Assembly (NCBI GenBank): GCA_944990035.1
Contig: CALYLX010000068.1
Span: 1-64,000 of the forward strand
Source: Clitopilus passeckerianus
Lineage: Eukaryota > Basidiomycota > Agaricomycetes > Agaricales > Entolomataceae
Length of the DNA: 64,000 nucleotides
Direction of reading: 5' to 3'
Under the pieces are notes generated by a model, which saw only the letters and a program-made list of their open reading frames with translations, did not search any database and had not been told where the DNA came from. Position numbers and translations under genes: made by a program. The stretch's first letter is position 1. Every line of letters begins with the position of its first letter. Below are positions 1 to 12,255 of the stretch, one piece after another.

Positions 1-594
1 AGTGCCTCGCTATCCAGTGAAGGCGGATTTTTCAAAGCACGGTTAACGTTCCCTGAAGAATTTCCTCTTCTTCCTCCGAAGATGCGTTTCATCACCCCAA
101 TGTGGCACCCAAACAGTGAGCTGGCTTCATACCTCTTCACCTTGTCTCTGCTCACACGGGCATGTAGTCTATCCCGATGGCACCGTGTGTATCTCAATCT
201 TGGTGAGCTTTGTCAGAGTGATCCATTTGCCTGGCACTGAAAACCTCCCCCACTCCGAACAGCACGCTCCCGGGGATGATCAATATGGGTACGAGGATGC
301 GGGAGAAAGATGGATGCCCGTTCACACTGTGGAGTCCATAGTCAGTTTCTCTTCTAAACCATGCTTTGCAGATACTGATACAGATGACAGCTCTTGAGCG
401 TGATCTCCCTGCTTTCGTCCAACCAACCGAACCTGGACAGTCCCGCTAACGTCGACGCCGCGAAGGAGGTCAGGACAGACTTTGATAGTACGAATATTTT
501 CCAAATCGGGTGATATACATCTCATACCTTTATAGCTTACAAGAAGAAGGTGCGAAGGCTGGTCCGCAGGAGCGCTGAGGAAGCGTTCGACTGA
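1..594 (+). CDS. UBC7: E2 ubiquitin-conjugating enzyme, Ubc7/UBE2G2 type (5' partial)
   Basis: Carries activated ubiquitin as a thioester and, in this family, serves ER-associated degradation with ER-membrane E3 ligases. The gene is cut by the left edge. Joined exons (about 1-115, 155-189, 241-318, then from 391) read FFKARLTFPEEFPLLPP, then MRFITPMWHPN, then YPDGTVCISIL, where the Cys is the catalytic thiol. The stretch HAPGDDQYGYEDAGERW is the extended acidic loop near the active site that marks Ubc7, G2 and Cdc34 E2s. It continues as VHTVESI, a SPANVDAAKE helix and a basic tail, KKKVRRLVRRSAEEAFD, ending at TGA 592-594. All introns are short (40-60 nt). The first residues lie outside the window. 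The family call is very secure; Ubc7 over Cdc34 rests on the short C-terminal tail. Confidence 0.93.
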
Positions 595-926
595 GACCCG
601 ACGATCCTGGAACCCCTCATTTTTCGATGTTTGGCATCTCTCCCATCCGACGGAATTTTCAGCTATACTAGTCCTCTTCATTACTCTCCTACGACTTTCT
701 GAGCAGCTTCGTGTTCTACGTACCCATCAAATGTATTTAAGATCTGTAGTATCTACAAACCAATCGCCTGGTTTAGCCGATCTCCAGCCAATCTAGCTCA
801 AAGCAGCCTTTGCTGAGGGCCTCCTCAAGCGAAATGTCAATGGGATCACGTGTGCGCGACGCGGAAGTCATGCTGACACAGTCACGGTCGCGACGCCCAC
901 GTTCTATCCTCTGACTCTCACCTCTC
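595..926. other. Intergenic region upstream of the SNF2 gene
   Basis: About 330 bases between the Ubc7 stop and the start of the helicase gene. It must hold the E2 terminator and the helicase promoter. No TATA box, repeat or RNA gene was recognised. Confidence 0.5.
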
Positions 927-3900
927 ATGCCGAGCACCGTCAAAGGAGCCGCCTATGCAAAGCGTAAGGCTCGAAATATGATATAATACACGAATCTCGA
1001 CCTTAAAATGACCTGCCTTCAGGGAATTTGGCTTCTATTCCGGCACCTCTTGGTTAGTTCTCCAGTTTCAGCACCGCAAAAGCCCATTATACTGACTCGA
1101 GGAACAGAGGAGGACTCGGATCCTGAGTTTCGAGCAGGTCCATTGCCACCACATCCTACACTTAAGCGTAAGAGAAAAAGCGGTACTACGTCTTCACTTT
1201 CCAGGAAACGTGCCCAGAAAACTCGGAGCGAAGGCGGGGGAAGAGACAGTCAGAGTCATTCCCCCTCACTGCATCATGACTTAAACTTACTTGAAACACA
1301 CAGGGGAGTATTATCGTAATAAATACGGTCCAAATCCACTCTTAGAATACTTCAGTAAGAATTCCCCAAGAATGCACTTCCTGCATGGTCTCATCGTTGT
1401 TTTGTCAGATTCAAGTCTTGATTTACACTCAGAGTCTGAAGAAGCAGCCGACGAAGAAGAAGAAGAAGAAGATCAAGACGAAGAAAACGAAGACATGTCA
1501 GAAGAAGAGAGTGACAAGCCGGTGGTGCTGAAGACCTTCGCAAAATACCAAACCAAGATGAACACGAACCCAACTGCTGCCCCGCCAGATTGCAAGACTC
1601 CTGACGTAAATGAGGTTCAGGATGACTCCGTAACAGGTTGGGCCTCAGCAAGTATTCCTTAAGCATAGCTCTCACTGCGAAACCTCAGAGCCGGAATCAG
1701 ACGTTGAAAGTGGTCCTTCACAAGGACCAGCCTCCCCGCCCCCGAAAAATACACCAAGAAATGGTACTTACTCATGACCTGCACCATACTTTGTTCATTC
1801 TCATTTCAAGCTGAAGTTCAAGTAGAAGGTTCTGTTACAGAACCTGAAACCGAAGACGAAAGCTCTCAGTTAACTCAAAAGCCTATTTCTTCACAAACGA
1901 GATCGTCCCCTTCCTCCGGCTCTGAAACTGAGCCTGAGTCGGACTCTGATATCATAGCAGATGAGGTGCGTACACACTTTGTGGCACATGACTGTTCCTG
2001 TTCTGAAATTAACTGGACTTCAGGAAGTACAGCCTCGACCTGGTTTTCCTCTGGCACCCGGTCAAACGTTGCTTGGACCACTTGTGTTGGACGAGGACCT
2101 GAAGATAGAGGTGCCTGCTTCAATTAATACCTATCTCCGAAACTACCAACGAGAGGGTGTCAAGTTCTTTTGGAAACAATATTCGGAAGATCGTGGCGGC
2201 TTGTTGGGTGACGACATGGGTTTGGTACATCTCTTTTTGCTCGTGCTCGTCTCAGTAGCTAATGTACATTCTTAGGGTAAAACCATCCAGGTCATTTCAT
2301 TTCTGTCCGCTATCATGAAGAAGAGCGGTACAAATATGGATGTTGACCGGCGGCGAAACCACGTTTCACGACTGCAAGACCGTCGAGAGTGGAAGGAAAA
2401 GAAGAAACTACCTGTAGCAAATGCAACGTGGCCAACGTGTTTGATTATCGCCCCGAGCACTGTCGTTCATAATTGGCAGAGAGAATTCGAAACAGTAAAA
2501 ACGTTCATACCTCATTATTTGGCCACGAAACTAACATGCTTCGTAGTGGGGTTATTTTGAAGTTGGTCTATACAACGGCGATCGAAAGGAAAGAGAACCC
2601 ATTCTTCGGGCCTTCAAGCTAGGCCGACTGGATGTCGGTGAGCCGATTTCCACCCGCCAGAGGACCCCTCATTCATATACGTTATCACAGTTTTAACCAC
2701 CTTTGACCTTGCGCGACGAGATATTGACTTTCTTGATACCCTTCCCTGGTCCTGCATATTCGTTGACGAGGTCCACAGGGTGAAAAACGAGGGGTCCAAA
2801 ATAACAAAAGCCTATCACCGGTTTACATGTCAACGTCGGTTTGGCCTTACGGGAACTACGATCCAGAACTCCTACAAGGAAATGTGGACAATCCTCGATT
2901 GGACTAACCCAGGAAGACTCGGAAGCGGGAAACAGTGGAACGGGTATGTGGTCAAGCCACTCACGTTTGGGCAATCAGCCGGTGCCAGTGAGGAAGAGCG
3001 GGCCAAGGCTTTGGAAGTGGCACTAATTCTGAGGGACAGGCTGTTACCAAACTTCTTTCTACGAAGGTACGGAGATTACCCCCAAATAAAAGAATGAAGT
3101 TGTGACTTATGCCCTGTAGAACAAAGGAGATTATACGTGATCAGGTAACGTATCAATCATGCCGAACTCATGTATCGTGGCCAACCCTTTTTCTCTAGCT
3201 GCCGACGAAGAGTGACCAAGTCGTTTTCTGTCCTCTAACCGCAAGGCAGATCGCCGTCTACAAGAACATTCTGCAAATGCCTGCTGTGCAGAACTTGACC
3301 CTCAAAGATAAGAGGTGCACATGTGGTTCTGGAAAGCGGTGAGCAGGCTCAGATAGGTGGTTTATTCTGGTTGCTCAAGTTATTATAGCCGTAAAGCTTG
3401 CTGTTATCCGACTGTTCCCGGGGATGTTTTCAGATTCATGTCCATACTTATCAAGCTATCGAACCACCTTGCGCTAATTCTGCCTTGCAAGTTGTTTATA
3501 CTGCTTTTCTCTCATAGATTTATCTCTTCCCTTGTTCTTTAGCTCCTGCAGACAGCGCTGACCAGGTGAGCTTCATTAGATATCAGTGAAATAATGGAAC
3601 GCCTAAAGTGCCCTCAGCTCCAACGGAATCGTACCTTAGCTCAACTTGCCTTCCCAGATGGTGATCCACCCAAATATGGCACCGCCATCTTGCGCCCCGA
3701 GTTCTGTGGGAAATGGGAGGTATGCATTTATGCCCCTCTAGAATTGTATTGGCCATGGGTGCTAAATGCTGGATTCAGGTCTTGGAATTACTGTTAAAGG
3801 AATGGCGGCGAGACCCTACCAACAAAATTCTCGTTTTTACGAAATCCATCAAGCTCCTTGACATGCTCGATTTCCATCTAAATAGTCAAAGTCCGTCGAT

Positions 3901-5540
3901 TCGGAAGACATTTGTCAGACAACTCCTGAAACTGTCCTAGGCTTCGGCTTTCTCAGATTGGATGGCAATATCAAACAGTCAGAACGTATGTCCCTGAATG
4001 TTCTGTTTCGAAAAGTGTTTTTGTGTTCATGTGTGAATTAGGCATGCCTATGATCGACCAGTTCCAGAAGGACCCCAAAGTGTTTATTTTCCTGATTTCA
4101 ACCCTAGCTGGCGGAACAGGGCTGAATCTCACCGCCGCAAACAAGGTTGTCATCTTTGGTGCGTTATCTTAGTGACTACGAGGTATCGCGGAGACGTTCC
4201 TAATGTTTCCTGCAGATCCAAATTGGAGTAAGGATTGCTCTGAATTCGCTTAGTCCAGATATTGACTTCAAGATTTTCATGTAGATCCTGCACACGACCT
4301 TCAAGCTATGGATAGAGCTTTTCGGTTCGGTCAAACGCGAAACGTCATGGTCTATCGTCTCCTGGGAGCTGGTTCGATCGAAGAGCTCATCTATGCGCGA
4401 CAAATTTACAAGCAGCAACAAATGGCCATTGGTTACGAAGCTAGTGTACAGACACGGTGAGTCCCAAGAGAGAATTCCGCCACGGGAAGTCCCAAACGGC
4501 GTTGTAGATATTTTGAGGGAGTCCAAGGAGACAACAGCAAGAAAGGCGAGCTATTCGGAATTGAGAATATTTTCAAGCTTCACGAAGACAAACTTGCGAC
4601 CAAGATGGCGGTAAGAACATGTCCTAACGTTTCCCGGCCTAGACTTAAGGGATTTTTGGAATGCCTACAGATCGAGAAAGCCACGATGGCGGAACTTGAT
4701 TGGGCATTGGCCAATATGTCTACATCAAAGGGAAAGAAACAACCAAAAACCGCTGGCGAGGACTGGGCGGAAGCTGAGAAGAGCACGAAGGAGAAAGACG
4801 AGGTAAGCACTGAATAACATAGGGAAACGGACTCCGCTGAGACCTCTCCACCAGACTGGCTTCCAAGGCCTTGGTGCACTCTTGTTCGATGACGGTGAGT
4901 TCGTCTGTCAGCCACGTAACACTTACAAACTAAAGCCTATCTACAGAGCCCCTTCCAGGCGCAAATAGGGAGGAAGATTTCATCAAGAAGACTTTGAACG
5001 CTATCGGTGTCAAGTATAGTCATCACAATGACGAACTTCTTGTCCCTAGTCGAATTGAGGAGGAGCGACTGAAGAACCTGCTGGTTGGTGGCCCTTGTAT
5101 GCTCAGGGATCTTGCAACTGACTGTAGCCCAGAAAACACGGAAGCGGCGAACCAAAGCACCCCCTAGCAGTGGAAAAGCCAAACCTGCTTTTAGTAAAGG
5201 CTCTCCAAAGAAGGCCAAAGCGGTATGGCCACCTGTGAGGAAGCAGCCACGCCCTCCTCCACCGAGTACCCAGTTGGTATCCGATGCGATCAAGCTTAGC
5301 ATTATGTACTGATTTTCAAACAGATTGGCTTCTCGACGACAAGCGCTCATTGAACTGGGCATGATAAAAGGCCCAGGCGACATCGCTGCCTTTGCTCGTG
5401 AATTGTGAGTTAGCATTGCTAAGACCCATCCCAGTTATTGACGATATCCTCCTAGTGCTACCAATACACCAGAGGAACAGACCCGGATTCTGGCTGAACT
5501 GGATCGTTATATTCTGGAACGAGGACCTGATTCAGACTAA
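927..5540 (+). CDS. SNF2-family DNA translocase, ERCC6L2/Rad26-like
   Basis: ATP-driven double-stranded DNA translocase. ERCC6L2 relatives act in nuclear genome maintenance and end joining. The likely start is ATG 927 ([12 protein letters not shown]), followed by a charged low-complexity N-terminus with an acidic Glu-rich tract near 1434-1510. The helicase core begins [16 protein letters not shown]. Motif I reads DDMGLGKTIQ and is split by an intron at about 2226-2275. Motif Ia-like [17 protein letters not shown] follows. Motif II is VDEVH instead of DEAH, then [10 protein letters not shown]. The C-terminal lobe shows [48 protein letters not shown] and [14 protein letters not shown]. The tail has [20 protein letters not shown] and a Lys-rich stretch, as in fungal ERCC6L2 homologues, and ends RGPDSD at TAA 5538-5540. 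At least ten short introns; the exon map in 1250-2130 is uncertain. Another Rad26-like SNF2 member is the main alternative. Confidence 0.85.
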
Positions 5541-5701
5541 TACTACTCCAATTCTCCTAATAATCTAATTGTAGCTGCTAGATCCTTTTGTTGTACTCAT
5601 TGCCCTTTTCTGTCCATCATGATCTTGTTGTCATTGTACCTTGACCGAAATGGCGCGCAGCGCACCCACAAACGACATTTCTTAAAACATCCACGACGAC
5701 G

Positions 5702-7166
5702 ATGCAGATACCCAATACGCCACTTTCACCAGTTTCAAAGCCTCCTACGCCACGTTAGTATACGATCTGAATGGCCATCTACGCGTTCAGAACCCTGACC
5801 TTTGATGATCAGAGAAACGCAGGCTTGCAGAACTTCCTATCGACGATGATGAATACCCTTCTGTCACATTACCTGACGATCCCAGCACTCCAGTTCGGAG
5901 ACGAGCACCTACTTCAACCTTGTTAGCACCCGATGGCGCACCTCCACCTCCTAGCACGCCAAATCCAGCACAACTTTATGACCTCAATCAAGTATGTCCA
6001 TTGACGCCCGAATGGCGATGATAGAGCCACTGATGATTGAAACCCATAGGCTTTCCTGGAAGAGACTCTCGACACGTCGCGACCGCTCATTGGAGGGCTT
6101 ACACCAATGAGTGAACTGCGGGCAGAGTATGAGAGAGGTTCGGGAATGTTCGTGAAGCAGATTGATTGGCTCAAGAATCAAGGATTTGACTCTCTGAGGC
6201 GGACTAGAGGTGCGCATTCTCCTTACAAGTTACTCAACGCTAACCATCGATTTGAATGGTCTTCAGGTGACGGCGACTGTTTCTACCGAGGTGCGCTTCT
6301 TCCACGTTGGTCCTTTTGGTACCAACTAAACCCAAACCCATCTAATAGCAACTGCATACGCATTCGTGGAGCAGCTACTTGACGCACCAGATAGACAACT
6401 TGCAGTGGTCAAGGCTCAATCCATTCTGGAGGCCACCAAACCTGCGCTCGAGTCGGTCGGCTTCCAAGCTATTGTTTATGATGACTTTTATGATACCCTC
6501 CACGACCTTGCCTCAAAAATTGCCATTCCGGACCAGAATGGGCTATTAACACCTGAGAGGCTTCTGGAAGCGTACCAAGACCCGGAAGGTGAACACAGAA
6601 TACCATCAACCGCTTCCACCAGATGAATTGATTCTCCGTGGTGATATTCAGTCTCAAATTCGATTGTTATGTATCTCAGGATGGTTGCAGTGAGTGTAAT
6701 CTCTCAGAGTGTACCTTTGGCAAAATTCTGACGTCTTGTTTTTGGCAGTCGGCACAAATCAGACTATCACCCGATGAGTTCTCTCCATTCCTGATCCATC
6801 CAGACACTGGGGAGCCAATGGATTCACGAAGCTATTGCGAGCAGATAGTCGAGATCTGTGGCAAAGAAGCTGGTATGGAAATGCCCTTGTCACCTCCCAG
6901 AATCCTGCTGATACTCTTGGTAGACCAAGCTGAAATGACTGCCCTCTGTCGCGGACTCCACATCAATATTGACGTTGCATATCTCACTGGCCAGACCAAG
7001 GATGGCTCTGTAGCTTTTGTACAAATCAGGAGTGGAGATGACGACGACGGCAGCCCTCTTATCCTCCTCTACAGGTTTGTCGAATCTCTTCTGGACCTCA
7101 TCGAAACTCATATCTCGTTATAGGCCAGGTCACTACGATATTTTGGTGGGACCCCGCTCGAAATAG
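5702..7166 (+). CDS. Otubain-type deubiquitinase (peptidase C65)
   Basis: Cysteine protease that cleaves ubiquitin chains; OTUB1 relatives prefer Lys48 linkage and can also inhibit E2 enzymes non-catalytically. Start ATG 5702 (MQIPNTPLSPVSKPPTPR). A proline-rich leader precedes the otubain body: LYDLNQ, then the intron-split SELRAEYERGSGMFVKQI and LKNQGFDSLRRTRGDGDCFYR. The DGDCFYR motif holds the catalytic Asp and Cys and is followed by ATAYAFVEQLL. The C-terminal half reads IHPDTGEPMDSRSYCEQI, DQAEMTALCRGLHINIDV, and RPGHYDILVGPRSK, whose His completes the triad; stop TAG 7164-7166. At least six short introns. All catalytic residues are visible, so it is probably active. The fungal N-terminus is longer than in human OTUB1. 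The E2 gene lies 5 kb away. Confidence 0.92.
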
Positions 7167-7322
7167 ATCGTATTTCAAGGGGATTGTAGGATTCATCAAT
7201 GTATGTAATGCGAGGAAGAAATCCAAACATGTCGAACGATGTATTTACAAACGAGAACCACAAAGCAAAAATCCGGAATAATCCCATGTCATACTTCATA
7301 CACAATGTCAATCATCACAGGC

Positions 7323-10083
7323 TCAATCACAGAGACTGCAATCCGGGATTGCCACTGTTTCAGTTTTAGTTCGAAATACGGTCGAAATGATAGTTGTCTC
7401 TGGAACCATGAGTGTGCGAGTGAACGTAGCCCTGTAAACCGTTGATGTAGTCGTAGAAAAGATTGTACTTGGTATGCACTCAGTAAGACAAGATGTTGTG
7501 GTGTCGGCTGGAGACGGAATTACAGGAGGAGTGACCTCCGGTAGAGGGATGGGAGGTGTAATCTGAATCTCTGGCGTTGTAACTGATGTTGGAGGAATTT
7601 CAGGAAGGGTGCCCTCGGGTGGTGGAACGATGGGCACAACAGACGTTGTAACTTCCGGTATGGTAGTCTCTCCTGGCGGGGGGATTTCAAGAGGGAGAGA
7701 AACCTCAGGTGGTGTGATGATAGTTGTAGTCTCTCCTAGAGGAGGGATATCAGGAGGAGGGGTGACTTCTGGAGGTGGAACGGTGGATGTTGTAACTTCC
7801 GGTGGGGCGGTGGGAGGTGTAATCTCAGGTGGTATGTTGGGAGTAGTAGTTTCGCCTGGAGGTGTAATCTCGGGGGGAGTGACCTCCCGTGGTAAGTCAG
7901 TGGGAATAGTAGGGCCATCCGGTGTGGTAGTTTCTCCTGGAGGAGGTATTTCAGGGGGAGGGGTGACATCAGATGATGGAACAGAGGGTGTACTAGGTGT
8001 TGTAACTTCTGGAGGAGGCTTTTGTCCTGGAGGAGGAGTAATCTCAGGTGGTATGTCAGGCGTAGTAGCCGCAGGTGGAGTGGTTTCACCTGGAGGTTGA
8101 ATCTCAGGAGTGACCTCTGGTGGTGTTTCGCGGGAGATAGTTGGAGGAGCTTCTGGTGTGGTAGTTTCTCCTGGGGGAGGTATTTCAAGGGGAGGGCTGA
8201 CATCGGATGGAACTGTAGGGGATGTAACATACGGAGGGGGGGTATCAAGGTCAGGAGGTGTAACCTCTGGATGTATGTCAGGTATAGTAACGGCAGGTGA
8301 TGTGATCTCGCCTGGAGGAGGAACATCGGGAAGAGTGACCTCTGGTGGGGGTGGAATATCTGGTGGGGTGGTCTCTTCCAGTGGTGGTACGGTGGGTATA
8401 GTAGGTGTTGTACCTTCCAGTGGTGTAGCCTCTCCCGGAGGAGTGATTGTAGTAGGAGGAGACGTGCCTTCCGGCGGAAGGACCTCTGGTGAGTCAGGAG
8501 TAATACTAGGAACTTCTGGTGTGGTGGTTTCCCCTGGCAGAGGTATTTCAAGAGGAGGCGTGACATCAGACGGAACAGTGGGAGTGACGTCCGGAGGAGG
8601 AATATCACGAACAGGAGGAGTTATCTCAGATGGTATGTCAGGAGTAGTGGTTTCGCCTGGAGGTGGGATATCAGGAGGATTGGTCTCCAGTGGAGGTGTA
8701 ACATCTAGCGGGGTAGTCTCACCCGGGGGAGTTATTTCAGGAGGAGGCTTAACTTCTGGCGGTGGAATGGTGGGTGTATTAGGTGTTGTAACTTCCGGAG
8801 GCGCAGTCTCTCCTGGCGGAGTGATGGCAGGAGGGGACGTGACTTCGGGCGGTATGTCAGGAGTAATAGTAGGAACTTCTGGTGTGGTAATTTCTCCTGG
8901 GGGAGGGGTGTCATCAGGTGGAACGGTAGGGGGTATATTGTCTGGGGGAGGAATATCACCGGGAATAGTAGGAGCTTCCGGTGGGGTTGTTCCGTCCGTG
9001 GGAGGTATTTCAAGGGGTGGGATGTCATCAGGCGGAATGGTGGGAGGCGTAACGTCTGGGGGAGGCATATCACGAACGGGAGGAGTAACCTCTGGTGGTG
9101 TGGGAGGTGTTACCCCAGTGGCAGTAGTCTCTCCTGGGGGAGGTATTTCAGGAGGTGTCGTGACCTCTGGTGGTGTGCCAGGAGTTGTAGTTCCGGATGT
9201 TGTGGTTTCGTCTGGAGGAAGAATAATAGGGGGTGAAACATCTGGCGGTGCGGGAGGTGTTGTAACTTTCGGTGGCGTAGTCTCTCCTGGAGGAGGAATT
9301 TCTGGAGGCGAAGTGACCTCCGGTGGTGTGTCAGAGGTAGACATGGTAGCTCCTGGTGGGTTGCTCTCGTCTGGAGGGGGAGTAACCTCCGGTGGTGTAG
9401 TCTCTCCAGGAGGAAGAGTCTCAGGAGTAACTTCTGGTGGAGGAATAGGTCCCGGTGGAGGAACAGTAACCTCCGGTGGTACGTCAGGAGTAGTCTCTCC
9501 TGGAGGCGGGATATCGGGAGGCTGGGTGACCTCCGGTGTAGTTGTAGGCGTAGCGTCGTGCGGCGGAGGTATTTCAGGAAGTGTGACTGTCGGCGCCTCA
9601 TGCTCAACCGGGACTGGTGGCATAATTTCAGGCGGCGTATCTGTAGGAAATGTAGGTGGTGGAATATCCTGTCCGGGGGAGCATCAATGTTAGATATATA
9701 CAGAGGCAAGAAAGCGACGAACGTACAGTTACAACAGTCAGGCAAGTAGGTTTTGGCGTGCCAGCCATAGAAGTGAGACGAGGCTCGTCAAAGGTGTGGG
9801 TCTCTTCACACTCAATGGCAGTGACGGTTATAGTCTCGCGAACGATAGACCAATCCGTATTGCACGGCGCGTAAAGCGGGGTGAGGTTCATTTTGGTGGT
9901 GATTGGGACAATCTGGCCATTGCTCGTGAGCTTGTTGATGGTCGTTGTTCCTTCTGGGTTGAATAATTGGAGACAGCCGGCCGTCGTCGTAGGGGTCGGA
10001 GCTGCTGCATTAACTCTGAGCACTAGGTAGTTCGCACAGATGACAAACTGGAGACACAGTATCAGCCAAAGCATGGCTGCCAT
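7323..10083 (-). CDS. Secreted proline/threonine-rich repeat protein
   Basis: Two exons (10083-9727 and 9668-7323) separated by a 58-nt phase-0 intron, about 900 residues. The N-terminus MAAMLWLILCLQFVICA is a signal peptide. The first exon encodes a folded-looking region of about 115 residues with four Cys. The second exon is almost entirely low complexity. I count 17 copies of a PPGETT-type core, each followed by variants such as TTPEVP, IPPEVTPP and PDIPP; a full unit is roughly 25-45 residues, with no fixed register. A Cys-containing tail (SCLTECIP ... TVFRTKTETV ... CSLCD) closes the protein. No GPI signal or membrane segment is seen at the C-terminus. It resembles cell-wall or adhesin-like fungal proteins in composition only, and no function is assigned. 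The many Thr residues suggest O-mannosylation (inference). Confidence 0.8.
7520..9600 (-). repeat. Degenerate coding tandem repeat, PPGETT units
   Basis: The repetitive part of the second exon of the secreted protein. Units are diverged at the DNA level (CCT/CCA, GGA/GGC, ACT/ACA changes) and vary in length, so this is an old, heavily edited minisatellite rather than a recent perfect array. Because codons are biased to CCN/GGN complements, the opposite strand carries a long glycine-rich open frame. Confidence 0.85.
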
Positions 10084-10859
10084 CTAGTGCGCTCCAGACG
10101 AGATCTGTAAGAGTTATATATCTACGTGTGCGCGTAGCCGGTGCATGTTTGCCAGTGCTTCTGGCGCTTGAACGACGTGCGGATAAGGTGTGTTATGCCC
10201 TATCTTCATCTATCAGACATGCTGAATGAAGGCGTTCTTGAGCGCTTAGTTGCCGACAGAAGCTAGGGCAGATGTCCTTGAGGTTTTGAACAACAGGCAA
10301 CTGTCAAGAGTCGATTGGCTGGAGGCCGGTACTATTTGTTCGCTTGTCTCGCCCACCAGACGGGTTGCCCATCCAAGTCCTGCAAGGATAAGGCATGAAT
10401 TATCAGTTCCGGAGTAGCATCGAGGACACAGGGTCCCATACCATAAGCGACAAGTGTCAAAGATAGATGAAATCTTGATTCCTCGAGGATTGGGTGTGCA
10501 TCGTGTCTGCGTAGTCTAGTCCTTGTAGAGTTGCGGTCTTCTTAGGTCAATATTACCATGGTTTTACCAGGGTTAATGGGCGTTCGTTGGCTGGCCGTGA
10601 GCATGAGGTTGTTGACTGGTGGTCGTGGCACGAAGGTGGGGCATGTAGCTAGACGCGCTGTCACTGTGGGCACTGTTTAGCCCTTTGGGTCCGACCATCA
10701 TCATGATTATTGCGTTTCTCGACTTGAGCACTTGACCTACTGAACGCTGCACTGACACGACCAGGTTGCTCGACACCAACTCGATTTTATGGAGGCTGTT
10801 AAACAAGCACGTTTTATCATAGTTCTGAGCCCTACTCTTGAAACCCTGATGATCTTCAG
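10084..10859. other. Intergenic region between repeat protein and coiled-coil genes
   Basis: About 775 bases. The left end must contain the promoter of the secreted repeat protein (on -), and the right end the unresolved 5' part of the first coiled-coil gene. No convincing coding segment, RNA gene or repeat was recognised. Confidence 0.4.
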
Positions 10860-11214
10860 AAACTTGCATTCCTACGTCAAGAGGCCGACAAGGCAATTGA
10901 AAGAGCCGAAATCTCGGAGAAGAAAGTCAAGGAGCTAGAACTAGAGATCGTCGAGAAAGACCAGCAGATAAGGAACTTACTGCAGGTAAGTTGTTCAGAG
11001 CTCGAATGTCGGAACTGGTGTAGACCACATGAGAACGTTGTTCATCTTCCTAGATGACTGACTACCTCAATGAAAGATGGGAAAAGAGATATTCGGTAGG
11101 ACTCTTTCGATAGCGCCTCTTGTCAGTCATTAGTAATGGCCCTTTCGGCAGGAAGCCAAACAGGAGGCTGAGGGGTACAGGCAGTTGCTTGACGAGTTAG
11201 AGGCCAGCTTTTAA
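10860..11214 (+). CDS. Small coiled-coil protein A (5' end unresolved)
   Basis: Three exons can be followed: 10860-10985, 11054-11095 and 11152-11214. They read KLAFLRQEADKAIERAEI, KELELEIVEKDQQIRNLLQ, MTDYLNERWEKRYS, then EAKQEAEGYRQLLDELEASF and stop TAA. The whole product is heptad-like and charged, a coiled coil. The first visible exon begins after a plausible acceptor (cttcag), and no start codon could be placed upstream with confidence. It is a clear paralogue of the next gene, with matching intron positions, but lacks that gene's middle segment (RVAETTN to KLAEQEAE). Function unknown. Confidence 0.55.
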
Positions 11215-11467
11215 ACGTGGAATTTGGTGAAATACGATGAATTCACTGCGCTTGGAAGCTTGTAGACAACTTTATCACTTATTCCAATTGCGTGCTTTCA
11301 GCTATACAGTAACACGACAGAGCCAGCTCTTGCTTGAGCGCTCCATAGCACATAAGCTTATAGAAATTCCCCATTCGGGCTTTCAAGCTATCCCTGCCTC
11401 TTCGCTTTCTAACTTGTAGCTCAAACCTCAGGATTCACTTCCTCCAGTGTACCTGTTTTGCACCGAT

Positions 11468-12046
11468 ATGGAAAATGTTAGGCAAGTCAGTGGTATAGTC
11501 TATGCCAATATCACTGTCAGCACGAGGCCAAGAACGTTCTGTTAGATACTCGGTCAGCTGCGGCAAGATCTGGACAATGCCACAGCGCGAGCAGAGAAGG
11601 CGGAAGTGACCATTAAGGAGAAAGATCGAGCAGAGTCAGAGAAGGATCAGCAGATCGGAAACCTCATGAAGGCACGCACGCCAACTTTGCTTTTTGACAA
11701 GTTTGAAACGTCATTTCATAGATGAATGATGAACTCAACGATAAAGTGCAAAGCCTACAGGAAAGGCTTAGAGTGGCGGAAACGACAAATCACAGCTCCA
11801 CCGACCTGTAGGCCGTCCTCGTCACCCTTCTCGCCAAGCTTGCTAACCGGCAGGAATTAGGGTGCGAGAGGCTCAATCTAGAATCAAGCTCGCCGAACAG
11901 GAAGCTGAGGTATGGGAGAAAAAGTACCTGGTTCGTCCCAATTCCAGATGACCTGACACCGGCTCTGAACCTCTTGAGGTCAGGCAGCCAAGGCGGAAAC
12001 GGATAGATACAAGCGAATGCTGGAGGAACTCGAAGGAGAGTTGTAG
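11468..12046 (+). CDS. Small coiled-coil protein B, tandem paralogue of A
   Basis: Proposed exons are 11468-11476, 11546-11671, 11722-11807, 11861-11909 and 11994-12046. The product is about 110 residues: MEN, ILGQLRQDLDNATARAEKAE, then SEKDQQIGNLMK, MNDELNDKVQSLQERL, VREAQSRIKLAEQEAE, and AAKAETDRYKRMLEELEGEL before TAG. It is one long predicted coiled coil with no signal peptide or membrane segment. The KDQQIGNLMK/MNDEL junction corresponds to KDQQIRNLLQ/MTDYL of gene A. Gene A uses a GT donor there; here the donor position reads GC (aag|gcacgc). The 9-nt first coding exon is inferred from frame only. Function unknown; tandem duplication with A is evident. Confidence 0.6.
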
Positions 12047-12255
12047 GCGGTTGCTTGGCCATTGTTGACAGGTACATGTTGTTGAGAGTCAAACCATTCT
12101 GGAAGGGCCATATTTGGTATTAGTGCTGAGGTAAATGCCAAAAGGCAACACAATTAGATATTAATATATGGATCTATTTCTGCGCTCTTGCGAAAGGGAA
12201 TAAATAAGCATAATTCTTCTCGCAAGCATACAGAGAACACCCACCATCACCAAGT

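Noticed and set aside
7736..8608. 290-codon Leu/His/Arg-rich frame on -
   Set aside because: Shifted frame of the same repeat; Leu/Pro-biased composition is an artefact of the repeat codons.
7520..9600. CRISPR-like regular spacing in the repeat region
   Set aside because: Units are coding, diverged and variable in length, with no palindromic repeat or unique spacers; the organism is a eukaryote.
8110..9693. 527-codon glycine-rich frame on + strand
   Set aside because: It is the complement of the proline-rich repeat in the spliced, signal-peptide-bearing gene on -. Its composition follows from GGN/CCN complement and it has no start context or homology.
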